From Euryarchaeota archaeon UBA605 (GTDB lineage Archaea > Thermoplasmatota > Poseidoniia > Poseidoniales > Thalassarchaeaceae), in contig DATY01000034.1 of the NCBI GenBank assembly GCA_002504905.1, positions 880-32,758 of the forward strand: 31,879 bases of DNA, in the 5' to 3' direction. The position numbers and the translations under genes were made by a program. Under the pieces are notes generated by a model, which was given only the letters and a program-made list of their open reading frames with translations, had not been told where the DNA came from and ran no database searches. The stretch's first letter is position 1. The number at the start of each line of letters is the position of its first letter. Positions 22,099-29,832 of the stretch are shown here, in pieces.

Positions 22099-24474
22099 AT
22101 GAATAAGGAAAAAATAGCTTCTAGAACTTTAGTAATTTTTGTAGTACTTCTTTTGGGTATGGTGGCAGTTCCTTCTGCTACATCTTTACCAACAGGAGTT
22201 GCGGGTGTAAAAGATTCAGGATGTAATTGCCATGGTGCCGTCGTTAGTGATTCGGTATTACCAATATTAGATGGTTTACCTGATACCTACAATTACTCAG
22301 AGGTATATACTCTAACTCTTGGTTTTACAGGGGGACCTGCTGATCCATCTAATATCAATCAAGGAGGATTTAATCTATGGGTAAGTGATGGAGAGATTTC
22401 TGTAAATGATGTATCAGTTCAATCATGGAATCCAAATGAAGTTTCCCATACAGATGCAGGCAATGATCAAACAATGTGGACTGTTGATTGGACAGCACCT
22501 GCAAATGATAGGAATGTGGAGTTTATTCTACATGTCAATTCGGTAAATGGTAATGCGGGAAGTCCGGAAGGTGGTACAAGTGGAGATGAATGGAATCGAA
22601 TAAGTATCCAAGTTGCATCTCCTACAGAAATACTACAACAAGCTAATCCATACACGGTATTAACCACATTAATTGTGGTAAGCTTCGTACTATTATTGAT
22701 GGTTCTAACATTCATATTCTATCAAAATAATCCTGATTCGTTTGATTGGGAAAACTTCGCACCTTGGGTGGCTGGATGGTTGACAACAACTGATCATAAG
22801 AGAGTTGGTACATTGTATTTCTTAGCAGGTTTCTTTTTCCTTGGAATAGGAGGGGTTATGGCAATATTAATCAGAATCCAATTGATGGAGCCAGGGAACG
22901 ACTTCTTAACACAAGATCAGTATAATCAATTCTTCACACTACACGGCACTACAATGATATTCTTAGCAGCAATGCCTCTGATTAACGGGGCTGCTAACTG
23001 GATGGTCCCACTACAAATTGGGGCTCCTGACCTTGCATTCCCAAGATTAAATGCTATGAGTTTCTGGTTACAACCTGTTGGAGCGATTCTGATCTTTACA
23101 GGAGTTTTCTCAGGTACAGGAGCTGATACAGGATGGACAGGTTATGCACCATATATCGTTAGTGAAACCGCTCATTCAGGAACTACAATGTGGGTAGCAG
23201 GTCAGATTTTGCTAGTTGCATCATCAACACTTACAGGTATCAATTTCCTGACTACTATTGCAGTAATGCGAGCAGAGGGAATGGGTTGGATGCAAATGCC
23301 CCTGTTTACTTGGTCAATTTTGATTGCGAATCTAATGCTGTTCTTATCGATTCCAGCATTCGGTGTTGGACTAATACAGGTCTATTTAGATAGAGTAATT
23401 GGAACTGCTTTCTATGATGCTGGTTCAGGAGGAGATCCTTTACTTTGGAGTCACTTATTCTGGTATTTCGGGCATCCTGAAGTTTATGTTGTGATTGTGC
23501 CCGCTTTTGGAATTATTTCTGAAGTGATAGCAACAAGTGCTAGACGTTCAGTGTTTGGATATCGTTCAATGGTCTATGCAATGGCAGGGATTGGAATTGT
23601 GTCATTTATCGTTTATGGACATCACATGTTCACTTCAGGTATGGATCCAACTCTAAGATTCGTCACTATGCTAACTACAATGCTTGTGGCCGTACCTACC
23701 GGAATCAAGATATTTAATTGGTTAATGACGATGAACGGTGGTTCGTTAGTTTACAGAACGCATACTCTTTGGGCATTAGGATTCTTAGTCACATTCACAT
23801 TAGGAGGTATTTCCGGTATGTTCTTCCCATCAATGGCAATGGATCTACACTTCCATGAGTCTTATTTCGTAGTTGCTCACTTCCACTATGTATTAGTTGG
23901 CGGTACTGTATTCGGACTATTCTGTGGAGTCTATTACTGGTTCCCGAAGATGAGTGGTAAGATGTTAGATGAGAGGCTAGGAGTTTTGCATTTCTTGACT
24001 GCTTTCATAACTTATAATGGAGTATTCTGGCCTATGCACAGACTAGGTGTTTGGGGTATGGCACGTAGACACCACACATACTTCATTTCAGTGGATGAAG
24101 TTAGAGGAGTAGATGGTGAGGTGATTACTGAAGCTGTCATTGGCGCACTACCTCCAGAAGCTGCAGGTTGGAATATGTTCATCACAGTCTCTGCAGTACT
24201 ATTCTTTTTCAGCAACTTTTTACTGATTATCAATGTGGTAATATCACTTGTTAGAGGTAAAGATGCTCCCGCAGATCCGTGGGGAGGATGGTCATTTGAG
24301 TGGATGACAGAATCTCCTCCACCCACACCTTCATTTGGTAAATTTGAGCATGGAGAATGGCATGGCTTACCAACTCTTGAAGATGCGAATGAACATATAG
24401 CACATGAACCAAGTAAACTCGCGGAATGGTTTAGTAGACTCATGGTTGCAGATAAAGAGGAGGTGGAAAATTGA
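22099..24474 (+). CDS. coxA: Cytochrome c oxidase subunit I with an extra N-terminal extracytoplasmic domain
   Basis: A 791-residue protein. The core (about 225-720) is an A1-type haem-copper oxidase: low-spin haem His282 and His596, CuB His459, 508 and 509 with the cross-linked Tyr463, haem a3 His594, K-channel Lys537, D-channel Asp311 and Glu461 (HPEVY). All proton and electron residues are present. Before it lie a signal-like helix (10-28), a 150-residue outer beta domain with GCNCHG (Cys42, Cys44, His45) resembling Reeler/choice-of-anchor V domains, and another helix (185-207), about 200 residues that ordinary CoxA lacks. ATG at 22099 is preferred to a TTG at 22078 because AGGGGG precedes it. 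Its TGA overlaps the coxC TTG. Confidence 0.95.
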   Translation: MNKEKIASRTLVIFVVLLLGMVAVPSATSLPTGVAGVKDSGCNCHGAVVSDSVLPILDGLPDTYNYSEVYTLTLGFTGGPADPSNINQGGFNLWVSDGEISVNDVSVQSWNPNEVSHTDAGNDQTMWTVDWTAPANDRNVEFILHVNSVNGNAGSPEGGTSGDEWNRISIQVASPTEILQQANPYTVLTTLIVVSFVLLLMVLTFIFYQNNPDSFDWENFAPWVAGWLTTTDHKRVGTLYFLAGFFFLGIGGVMAILIRIQLMEPGNDFLTQDQYNQFFTLHGTTMIFLAAMPLINGAANWMVPLQIGAPDLAFPRLNAMSFWLQPVGAILIFTGVFSGTGADTGWTGYAPYIVSETAHSGTTMWVAGQILLVASSTLTGINFLTTIAVMRAEGMGWMQMPLFTWSILIANLMLFLSIPAFGVGLIQVYLDRVIGTAFYDAGSGGDPLLWSHLFWYFGHPEVYVVIVPAFGIISEVIATSARRSVFGYRSMVYAMAGIGIVSFIVYGHHMFTSGMDPTLRFVTMLTTMLVAVPTGIKIFNWLMTMNGGSLVYRTHTLWALGFLVTFTLGGISGMFFPSMAMDLHFHESYFVVAHFHYVLVGGTVFGLFCGVYYWFPKMSGKMLDERLGVLHFLTAFITYNGVFWPMHRLGVWGMARRHHTYFISVDEVRGVDGEVITEAVIGALPPEAAGWNMFITVSAVLFFFSNFLLIINVVISLVRGKDAPADPWGGWSFEWMTESPPPTPSFGKFEHGEWHGLPTLEDANEHIAHEPSKLAEWFSRLMVADKEEVEN
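24459..24466 (+). promoter_or_regulatory. Strong ribosome binding site fixing the coxC TTG start
   Basis: GGAGGTGG lies four bases before TTG at 24471, a near-perfect match to the archaeal 16S 3' end. It supports TTG as the start codon, overlapping the coxA stop. Confidence 0.75.
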
Positions 24475-25535
24475 GCGGAGAACATGATGACCATCATCCA
24501 AGCGCATGGGGTCCACATCACTGGGACCATGGCGCACCACACAATTCATGGTCACCGTTAATCATGAGTGTTGGATTTGGAATATTCCTCTTTATGCTTG
24601 CTAATGCTTTCAACAATGATGTGGTTGATGCAAGTTATATTCCGATTGTGATGTTTGGATTACTTGTAGTTCTATTTGGATTAATTATATGGTGGAGGCA
24701 AGATATGTCTTTTGATGGAACTTACGAGCCTATGGCGACTGGAGTGCCGTTCAAGAATATTCAAATTCGTAAAGTTGGAATGTGGGTATTCCTGATGTCA
24801 GAGATGATGGTTTTTACATCACTTTTCAGTACTTATATTAGATACAGGACTGGTCTTGAGAACTGTCAGACCGTCTTTGAAAGAGGAGATTGGGTAGAGC
24901 AAGGATATACTCTTGAAACTGGTGAGGCTTTAGTTTGCTTTGAGCCTGCAAGTCATCTTATTGCATCATCTTGGTGGCATATTGCTCCTGGAGCAATCAA
25001 TACTTTCGCTCTAATTGTATCTTCCTTCACAATAGTGCAGGCTCTGAGATATGCTAGTAAACCAGTAGGAGAAATTGATGAAGTTAGAAGGAAGAAACTT
25101 GTAACTAGATACCTAGCTAGCACATGGCTATTGGCTGTGATTTTCTTAACTCTCAAGATGATTGAATGGTTTATTGGTTTCTATGTGCCAGAAATTAGTT
25201 TCCTAGGCATTCATGAACATGACATTAAATCGCTTGTAGCAGAAGGATATACTATCCATGCAGATCATTATCATCATCATGATTGGGTTGATGAAGCAAC
25301 AGGTGCTACTATGCTTGCAGATATTACTGTAGGTTCATCTACTTTCTATGTGACAACAGGAACACATGGAGTTCACGTCTTTGGAGGAATCGTAGGATTA
25401 ACCTATATGACTTACAAAGCTTGGACCGGTGGTTACACTCCAAAGAATGCAGTATCTATCGAATACTTCGGTCTTTACTGGCACTTTGTTGACTTAGTTT
25501 GGGTAATTGTATTCCCATTCTTCTATCTATATTGA
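24471..25535 (+). CDS. coxC: Cytochrome c oxidase subunit III
   Basis: A 354-residue, seven-helix protein of the subunit III family: WVFLMSEMMVFTSLFSTYIRYR carries the conserved Glu in helix III, THGVHVFGGIVGLTYMTY and YFGLYWHFVDLVWVIVFPFFYLY are the last two helices. The N-terminus is unusually His-rich (EHDDHHPSAWGPHHWDHG), and a His-rich insert (HADHYHHHDW) lies in the loop before helix VI; these may bind metal or be low-complexity. Longer than bacterial CoxC (about 260-295) because of these loops. It begins with TTG overlapping coxA by four bases and is followed nine bases later by coxD. Confidence 0.93.
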   Translation: MSGEHDDHHPSAWGPHHWDHGAPHNSWSPLIMSVGFGIFLFMLANAFNNDVVDASYIPIVMFGLLVVLFGLIIWWRQDMSFDGTYEPMATGVPFKNIQIRKVGMWVFLMSEMMVFTSLFSTYIRYRTGLENCQTVFERGDWVEQGYTLETGEALVCFEPASHLIASSWWHIAPGAINTFALIVSSFTIVQALRYASKPVGEIDEVRRKKLVTRYLASTWLLAVIFLTLKMIEWFIGFYVPEISFLGIHEHDIKSLVAEGYTIHADHYHHHDWVDEATGATMLADITVGSSTFYVTTGTHGVHVFGGIVGLTYMTYKAWTGGYTPKNAVSIEYFGLYWHFVDLVWVIVFPFFYLY

Positions 25536-25544
25536 GGTGAAAAA

Positions 25545-25907
25545 ATGGGAGAACATAAAACAATAATGGGTAAAGATTTGTACTGGATGAACTTCTTTGG
25601 ATTAATGCTTCTTACTTTGATTGAAGTAGCAGCAGTAGGTTTAGATTTATCACCTGAAGCAACAGGACTTAGCTACACTGAAAAAGAATTAACACTTTTC
25701 ATACTAGTAGGAATAGGACTTCCAAAATTTATCATGATTGCTGCAATTTTCATGCATTTATGGGGAGATGAGGACTCAAAAATTCTTACTCTGACAGCCC
25801 TATTTCCTGCATTTTTCATAATTGTAATGATACTATTCATCGGATTAACCCACCCAGAATCAACTACTGGATTACCAGAATGGTGTAGACCTGGATTTTA
25901 CAGTTGA
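25545..25907 (+). CDS. coxD: Cytochrome c oxidase subunit IV (prokaryotic type)
   Basis: A 120-residue protein with three membrane helices (MNFFGLMLLTLIEVAAVGL, LFILVGIGLPKFIMIAAIFMHLWG, LTALFPAFFIIVMILFIGLT), the pattern of the small prokaryotic subunit IV (COX4 family) that stabilises the oxidase. LPKFIMIAAIFMHLWG is the diagnostic segment. GAGGTGA upstream of the ATG is a strong ribosome binding site and overlaps the coxC stop. Last gene of the oxidase operon; an inverted repeat follows it. Confidence 0.88.
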   Translation: MGEHKTIMGKDLYWMNFFGLMLLTLIEVAAVGLDLSPEATGLSYTEKELTLFILVGIGLPKFIMIAAIFMHLWGDEDSKILTLTALFPAFFIIVMILFIGLTHPESTTGLPEWCRPGFYS

Positions 25908-25917
25908 TGATTGTAAA

Positions 25918-25946
25918 GTTCATCTCTGATGGGTGATTCGATGAAC
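25918..25946 (+). terminator. 7-bp inverted repeat between coxD and tRNA-Ser
   Basis: GTTCATC (25918-25924) and GATGAAC (25940-25946) are exact complements around a 15-base spacer, filling the 42-base gap and ending three bases before the tRNA. It could end the cox transcript, or guide 5' processing of the tRNA. Confidence 0.4.
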
Positions 25947-25949
25947 ACG

Positions 25950-26035
25950 GCCGAGATCGCATAGCCCGGTATTGCGGTGGATTTGAAATCCACTGTCCAT
26001 TGGACGCGGGGGTTCAAATCCCTCTCTCGGCGCCA
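25950..26035 (+). tRNA. tRNA-Ser (anticodon UGA)
   Basis: The acceptor stem GCCGAGA (25950-25956) pairs with TCTCGGC (26025-26031), followed by G and an encoded CCA. The anticodon stem GTGGA/TCCAC holds the loop TTTGAAA, giving anticodon UGA. A long variable arm (TGTCCATTGGACG region) and a GGGGG/CCCTC T-stem with TTCAAAT loop are present, as expected for a class II serine tRNA. The CCA ends four bases before the convergent dagK stop. Confidence 0.95.
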
Positions 26036-26039
26036 TAAA

Positions 26040-27083
26040 TTATCCATTCTTAACGAAGTTAGGAGGATCTGTTCCTCCTCTAACATTCAGGACATTGGTA
26101 TGAAAATCAAATTTTACTGGAGTAGTCATTGAAATCTCGCCATCTAAACTGATGAACAGAGGAGGATCATGTCCATGCTCTTTTGTTGGGTTACCATCTC
26201 CATCCAAAGCATTGATCTCAAAACTTCTACAAGATTCCATGGTTATCTTACCCCACTTACCCACATGCTTACCCTTCTCCAAAGGCCCCATTACTCTGAG
26301 CATCTGACTTTTCGAAAGCCCGAAACCCAGCACGATCTTTGAACTGTCTCCAAAAGGATGCATTCCTGGAGCTACCTGATAGCCTCCTCCGAATGTTTCT
26401 GCTTGCATCATAGCAAAAAGTCCGGTAAGGTCTACTTTCCGTCCGGGGCCATCATCAACCTTGATCCATGCCAATTGACTCTTCCAGCCTAATATGGCCT
26501 TGATTGCTAGGAATGTATATTTCTTCTGACCACTTATCCAGGAAAATTGGCCTTCATCCTTCATCCTGTTAATCGAGGAAGTTACTCCTCCATCACACTC
26601 TAGAAAACTCCAACGTACAAGATTCTCCTCACTAGAAGGGGTACCAGTTACTGGATAGTGTTTCGGAGAGGGAATGCCTGGATATTCTGGAGCTTTGAGC
26701 CCCTCAACTCTTATTCCTCCTACGGAATAGTCCACTCCGTCCTTCAATATTGATATTGCTCCTTCTATGTTATTGAGAGGAATTCCAATTGATCTAGCAA
26801 AATCATCACCATTACCCATTGGTATAACTCCGAGTCGCATATCAGAGCCACGAATACCATTTGCAACCTCATGAACAGTTCCATCTCCTCCAACTGCTAC
26901 CACTAAATCGTAATCACTATCTCTTAAATTACTAGAGATCTCAATGGCATGCCCTTTCCCTGTGGTCATAAAAATCTCAAAATCTATTCCAGAAGATTTT
27001 AGAGATTCTTCGACCTTATGAAAATTTTTCCCTACCTTACCGTCTCTAGCATTTGGATTGATGATACATGCAATGCGTGTCAC
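26040..27083 (-). CDS. Diacylglycerol-kinase-like lipid kinase
   Basis: A 347-residue lipid kinase of the DAGK catalytic family, which phosphorylates diacylglycerol, sphingoid bases or archaeal lipid precursors. It begins TRIACIINPNARDGKVG (typical NP-N-G start), and shows the nucleotide-binding GGDGTVHEVANGI and PMGNGDDFARSIG; most relatives have GTGNDFA, so two positions differ. LDGE near the C-terminus is also typical. GTG at 27083 is the likely start since homologues begin at this point; the open frame runs to 27191 into the divergent ribD. The substrate is unknown; in an archaeon a role in ether-lipid salvage is plausible. It converges on tRNA-Ser. Confidence 0.88.
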   Translation of the reverse strand: MTRIACIINPNARDGKVGKNFHKVEESLKSSGIDFEIFMTTGKGHAIEISSNLRDSDYDLVVAVGGDGTVHEVANGIRGSDMRLGVIPMGNGDDFARSIGIPLNNIEGAISILKDGVDYSVGGIRVEGLKAPEYPGIPSPKHYPVTGTPSSEENLVRWSFLECDGGVTSSINRMKDEGQFSWISGQKKYTFLAIKAILGWKSQLAWIKVDDGPGRKVDLTGLFAMMQAETFGGGYQVAPGMHPFGDSSKIVLGFGLSKSQMLRVMGPLEKGKHVGKWGKITMESCRSFEINALDGDGNPTKEHGHDPPLFISLDGEISMTTPVKFDFHTNVLNVRGGTDPPNFVKNG

Positions 27084-27115
27084 GATTGTCTGAGAGAGGA
27101 TTTGAGACTTGAATG

Positions 27116-27128
27116 CTCGCAAAGCGAG
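27116..27128. repeat. Short inverted repeat in the dagK-ribD divergent gap
   Basis: CTCGC (27116-27120) and GCGAG (27124-27128) are complements around AAA, near the centre of the 88-base divergent gap. It may be an operator shared by the two genes or a chance palindrome. Confidence 0.2.
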
Positions 27129-27171
27129 GAATCTTGTATAATGAATAGTTCCAGCGCTATGAGGGAGCCAG

Positions 27172-28254
27172 GTGCAAGACGAGTTTTTCATGCGTCGAGC
27201 AATTGAATTAGCCGAAAATGGACGTTTTTCAGTTCGTCCAAATCCTTTAGTTGGTTGTGTATTAGTTAGAGATGGAGAAATAATTGCCGAAGGTTGGCAC
27301 GATCATCTTGGAGGACTCCATGCAGAACAAATGGCCATCGCAGATGCTGAATCAAGGGGAGTTGAAACTCAAGGTTCTATTGCATATGTAACGCTAGAGC
27401 CTTGTAACCACTTCGGAAGGACTCCTCCTTGTAGTGAGGCTTTGATGTGGGCGGGTGTGAAGAAAGTCGTTATTGGTACATTAGATCCAAATCCTACAGT
27501 CAGAGGAGGAGGAGTTGAAGCACTTTCAAAGGAAGGGATGGAAGTTGAAGTTGGTATACTTGAAAAAGAATGTAATAACCAAATGTCAGCATTTATGCAT
27601 TGGTGTGAACATAGAAGGCCACAAGTTCTACTAAAGGCCGCCACAGATAGTAATGGAAGAATAGATGGAGATCCAGGTAAACCTGCCGTTAGATTCTCTA
27701 CGAAGGAATCATTGAAATTAGTTCATGAAATTAGAAGAGATTCCATGGCGATAATCGTAGGAGTAAATACAGTAATTAGGGATAATCCGAAATTAACTGT
27801 GAGAGGAGAAAAAAAGTCCATGAGTGACATTACTCCAAAGAGAGTAGTGATTGATCCAAACAATAGAATTCCTCCAGATTGTCACCTAATGATAATTCCA
27901 GATGCTGAAACATATCTAATTAATACCAAAAAATATGATTCTATCAATGATTATGATCATGTCAATAGGATTATTTTACCCTCAGAAAATGGAGAAGTTG
28001 ATGTAAAAAAAATACTTGATTACTTAGGAGATTTAGAAGTTCAAACCTTGTTAGTTGAAGGAGGATTGGATACTTGGAAACGTTTCCTAGAACAAAAGCT
28101 AGTGGACTCAGCCCATCTTTGTGTATCTCAAATAGAATTGGATGCAAAAAATGAAGACTACTTCAATAAAAGTCATCTAGAAGAAGCAGGATTAGTCTTG
28201 AAAGAAGAGATAAAGATGGGTGATGATGTCATTACTAAATGGGAGAGAAACTAA
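27172..28254 (+). CDS. ribD: Bifunctional riboflavin biosynthesis protein RibD (deaminase-reductase)
   Basis: A 360-residue fused enzyme. The N-terminal cytidine-deaminase-fold domain has HAE (50-52) and PCNHFGRTPPC (77-87), with zinc ligands His50, Cys78, Cys87; the C-terminal reductase domain (about 148-360) has KAATDSNGRIDG, IIVGVNTVIRDNPKLTVR and LLVEGGLDTWKRFL. It converts the GTP-derived pyrimidine to the ribityl intermediate of riboflavin. The domain order and motifs are of bacterial type; most archaea use separate enzymes. GTG at 27172 is the start, with GAGGGAG upstream. Overlaps the next gene as TAATG. Confidence 0.94.
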   Translation: MQDEFFMRRAIELAENGRFSVRPNPLVGCVLVRDGEIIAEGWHDHLGGLHAEQMAIADAESRGVETQGSIAYVTLEPCNHFGRTPPCSEALMWAGVKKVVIGTLDPNPTVRGGGVEALSKEGMEVEVGILEKECNNQMSAFMHWCEHRRPQVLLKAATDSNGRIDGDPGKPAVRFSTKESLKLVHEIRRDSMAIIVGVNTVIRDNPKLTVRGEKKSMSDITPKRVVIDPNNRIPPDCHLMIIPDAETYLINTKKYDSINDYDHVNRIILPSENGEVDVKKILDYLGDLEVQTLLVEGGLDTWKRFLEQKLVDSAHLCVSQIELDAKNEDYFNKSHLEEAGLVLKEEIKMGDDVITKWERN

Positions 28255-28475
28255 TGAATGATTCAAAAATTCAGGTTTTTCTTGATAATAAAATTGTTAA
28301 ATCATTCATCGCTTATTCAATATTCAGAGCATTTTATGGCTTTGGCATACTAATTGTAACATATTTCGTTGATAAAGAAACTGAGATCCCTTGGTGGCTA
28401 TTCTTAGGTTTTTCAATGATTTTTTCAAGAATAATATTCAAGGAAATTAAAAAAAGAAAAAAAGCAGAAATATAA
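28254..28475 (+). CDS. Small membrane protein, unknown
   Basis: A 73-residue protein with two predicted membrane helices (SFIAYSIFRAFYGFGILIVTYFV and WWLFLGFSMIFSRIIF) and a basic C-terminus (KEIKKRKKAEI), so probably a hairpin with both ends inside. No family recognised. The ATG overlaps the ribD stop as TAATG, so translational coupling with ribD is likely, though a functional link is not evident. Confidence 0.65.
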   Translation: MNDSKIQVFLDNKIVKSFIAYSIFRAFYGFGILIVTYFVDKETEIPWWLFLGFSMIFSRIIFKEIKKRKKAEI

Positions 28476-28492
28476 TCTATAGTCAAATAGAT
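28475..28492 (+). terminator. 6-bp stem-loop after the small membrane protein gene
   Basis: ATCTAT (28475-28480) and ATAGAT (28487-28492) pair around AGTCAA, beginning on the last base of the stop codon, before the convergent tRNA-Arg. AT-only pairs apart from the C-G, so weak. Confidence 0.3.
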
Positions 28493-28501
28493 GTCATTAA
28501 A

Positions 28502-28576
28502 TGGTGGGCCGTCCAGGATTCGAACCCGGGGCAAGGCGTCCGAAGCGCCCCATTTTATCCACTAAACTAACAGCCC
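28502..28576 (-). tRNA. tRNA-Arg (anticodon UCG)
   Basis: The minus strand folds as a cloverleaf: acceptor GGGCTGT paired with ACGGCCC including G-U, discriminator A, and an encoded CCA (TGG at 28502-28504). The anticodon arm GGGCG/CGCCT holds the loop CTTCGGA, anticodon UCG. The T arm CCGGG/CCTGG region carries TTCGAAT. No intron. It reads CGA codons. Confidence 0.93.
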
Positions 28577-28607
28577 ATGTAATTAGTCGTGCAAGGGTAA
28601 TCTGATT

Positions 28608-29744
28608 TCAATGCAACGGATGACAAACAATGACCATGCGTGCTAAACTCTTGTGAACTTTGACCGGAGAACGTAGATTTACTCTCCACCCTCTTTGGTT
28701 AATCTGTTTTTCAATTTCACTCCATGGATGACCCATTACAATATAATCGGTATCTGGATTATTCTCAAGTGATTCTGAGCCAGCAGGTAACATAGTAGAT
28801 ATCACAGAATTTCCATCGATCTTTAGGGCCTGTTCAAGCGCAGAAAAAAATAATTCCAAGCCGTCGTCTGATTTCCAAGCATTTCTCCCATAGGGTGGAT
28901 CAAAAACAAATATACTATTTTCTTTCGGACCCCATAAATTAGCAATATCCTTCACACTACATTTTTCAACTCTGATTAAATTCTGTCTGCCATCAATAGC
29001 CCAAGATAAATTCTTCTTTACTCCGTGAACCATGGTTGGATCTAAATCACTGACAAAAATATCCATTCCTTGAATTAAAGCCTCTATCGCTATACCTCCA
29101 GTACCGCAGAATGGGTCAATAAAATTTTGAGGAGTATTTTCCTCTTTATGCGCAAGTGATATCAATAATTTAGCTAATCTCGGTTCGAGAGAAATTGGCT
29201 TAAAAAACGGTCTTTCCATTGGTTGGCGGCCAAGATAATCTGATTTATCCCAATTTTTCTCTCTTATCCCCCAAATAATACAAGGATCAAATTGAAATGA
29301 GTCTCTGTGTACTTCTCCTTCAACTTCTCCCGCAACGATAATTACAATTTCAAAATCAGGATTGTGAAGATTAACTGGGTTAATTTCTGAAAATAATTTT
29401 GCACCTACTTCTTTTTCTAAATCTCTTCGAGAAATATTACCTACACCTGAGCCCAATTTCTTACTCCGTACTGCAAAACTTCCGGGAGATAATTGTTCTT
29501 TACACCAATCGGAAATTTCATCAACTATTGAGGAAAAGTCTGAACCATAACAATATCCGCCGAAATACAGTAAGTCGTCGACTAAAGCAGCTCTAGAGAT
29601 TCTATTAAGAAAAGTTTCATCTATTGAATCTTCAAGTAAAACTACTCTTGGATGTAATACTTCTATTTCTCCAAATAATGCTTTAATTTCTGAACGAAAT
29701 AAAGGAGGATGCCAGCCACTTCCAAGAAGAAGAGTTCGGGACAT
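28608..29744 (-). CDS. THUMP-type tRNA guanosine-N2 methyltransferase (Trm-G10/Trm11 family)
   Basis: A 378-residue enzyme. Residues about 1-150 hold an N-terminal ferredoxin-like/THUMP region; the Rossmann methyltransferase domain follows with DPFCGTGG (210-217), VSDLDP, and the catalytic DPPYG (282-286), the N2-guanine methyltransferase signature. This family makes m2G/m2,2G at position 10 of tRNA. GRQPMERPFFKPISLEPRLAKLLISLA precedes the SAM motif as in Trm-G10. ATG at 29744 has AGGTG upstream. Diverges from fen1 over 88 bases, where a CACGCGTG palindrome (29761-29768) sits. Confidence 0.9.
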   Translation of the reverse strand: MSRTLLLGSGWHPPLFRSEIKALFGEIEVLHPRVVLLEDSIDETFLNRISRAALVDDLLYFGGYCYGSDFSSIVDEISDWCKEQLSPGSFAVRSKKLGSGVGNISRRDLEKEVGAKLFSEINPVNLHNPDFEIVIIVAGEVEGEVHRDSFQFDPCIIWGIREKNWDKSDYLGRQPMERPFFKPISLEPRLAKLLISLAHKEENTPQNFIDPFCGTGGIAIEALIQGMDIFVSDLDPTMVHGVKKNLSWAIDGRQNLIRVEKCSVKDIANLWGPKENSIFVFDPPYGRNAWKSDDGLELFFSALEQALKIDGNSVISTMLPAGSESLENNPDTDYIVMGHPWSEIEKQINQRGWRVNLRSPVKVHKSLARMVIVCHPLH

Positions 29745-29788
29745 TACAACACCTATGTTTCACGCGTGTAGGACTTCAACCCTAAATG

Positions 29789-29820
29789 CCTCGACGTACA
29801 CCATAGCATATCAATCGAGG
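29789..29820 (+). promoter_or_regulatory. Inverted repeat in the fen1 leader near its ribosome binding site
   Basis: CCTCGA (29789-29794) and TCGAGG (29815-29820) are complements separated by 20 bases; the 3' arm adjoins the AGCGGAGAG ribosome binding site of fen1. Its geometry resembles the tuf leader (arm offset 26 in both). Confidence 0.3.
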
Positions 29821-29832
29821 AGCGGAGAGACC

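Noticed and set aside
24012..24542. Long minus-strand frame opposite coxA/coxC
   Set aside because: It is a shadow of firmly identified oxidase genes and has no recognisable protein features.
25898..26086. Minus-strand 62-residue frame across tRNA-Ser
   Set aside because: It is the reverse complement of the tRNA, and reads the familiar RRERDLNPRVQW-type artefact seen when tRNA-Ser is translated.
29761..29768. CACGCGTG palindrome as an operator
   Set aside because: A single 8-bp palindrome with no second copy in the window; too short to call.
29755..29832. Upstream extension of FEN1
   Set aside because: FEN1 needs its conserved Met-Gly N-terminus at the active site, which begins at 29833 with a ribosome binding site.
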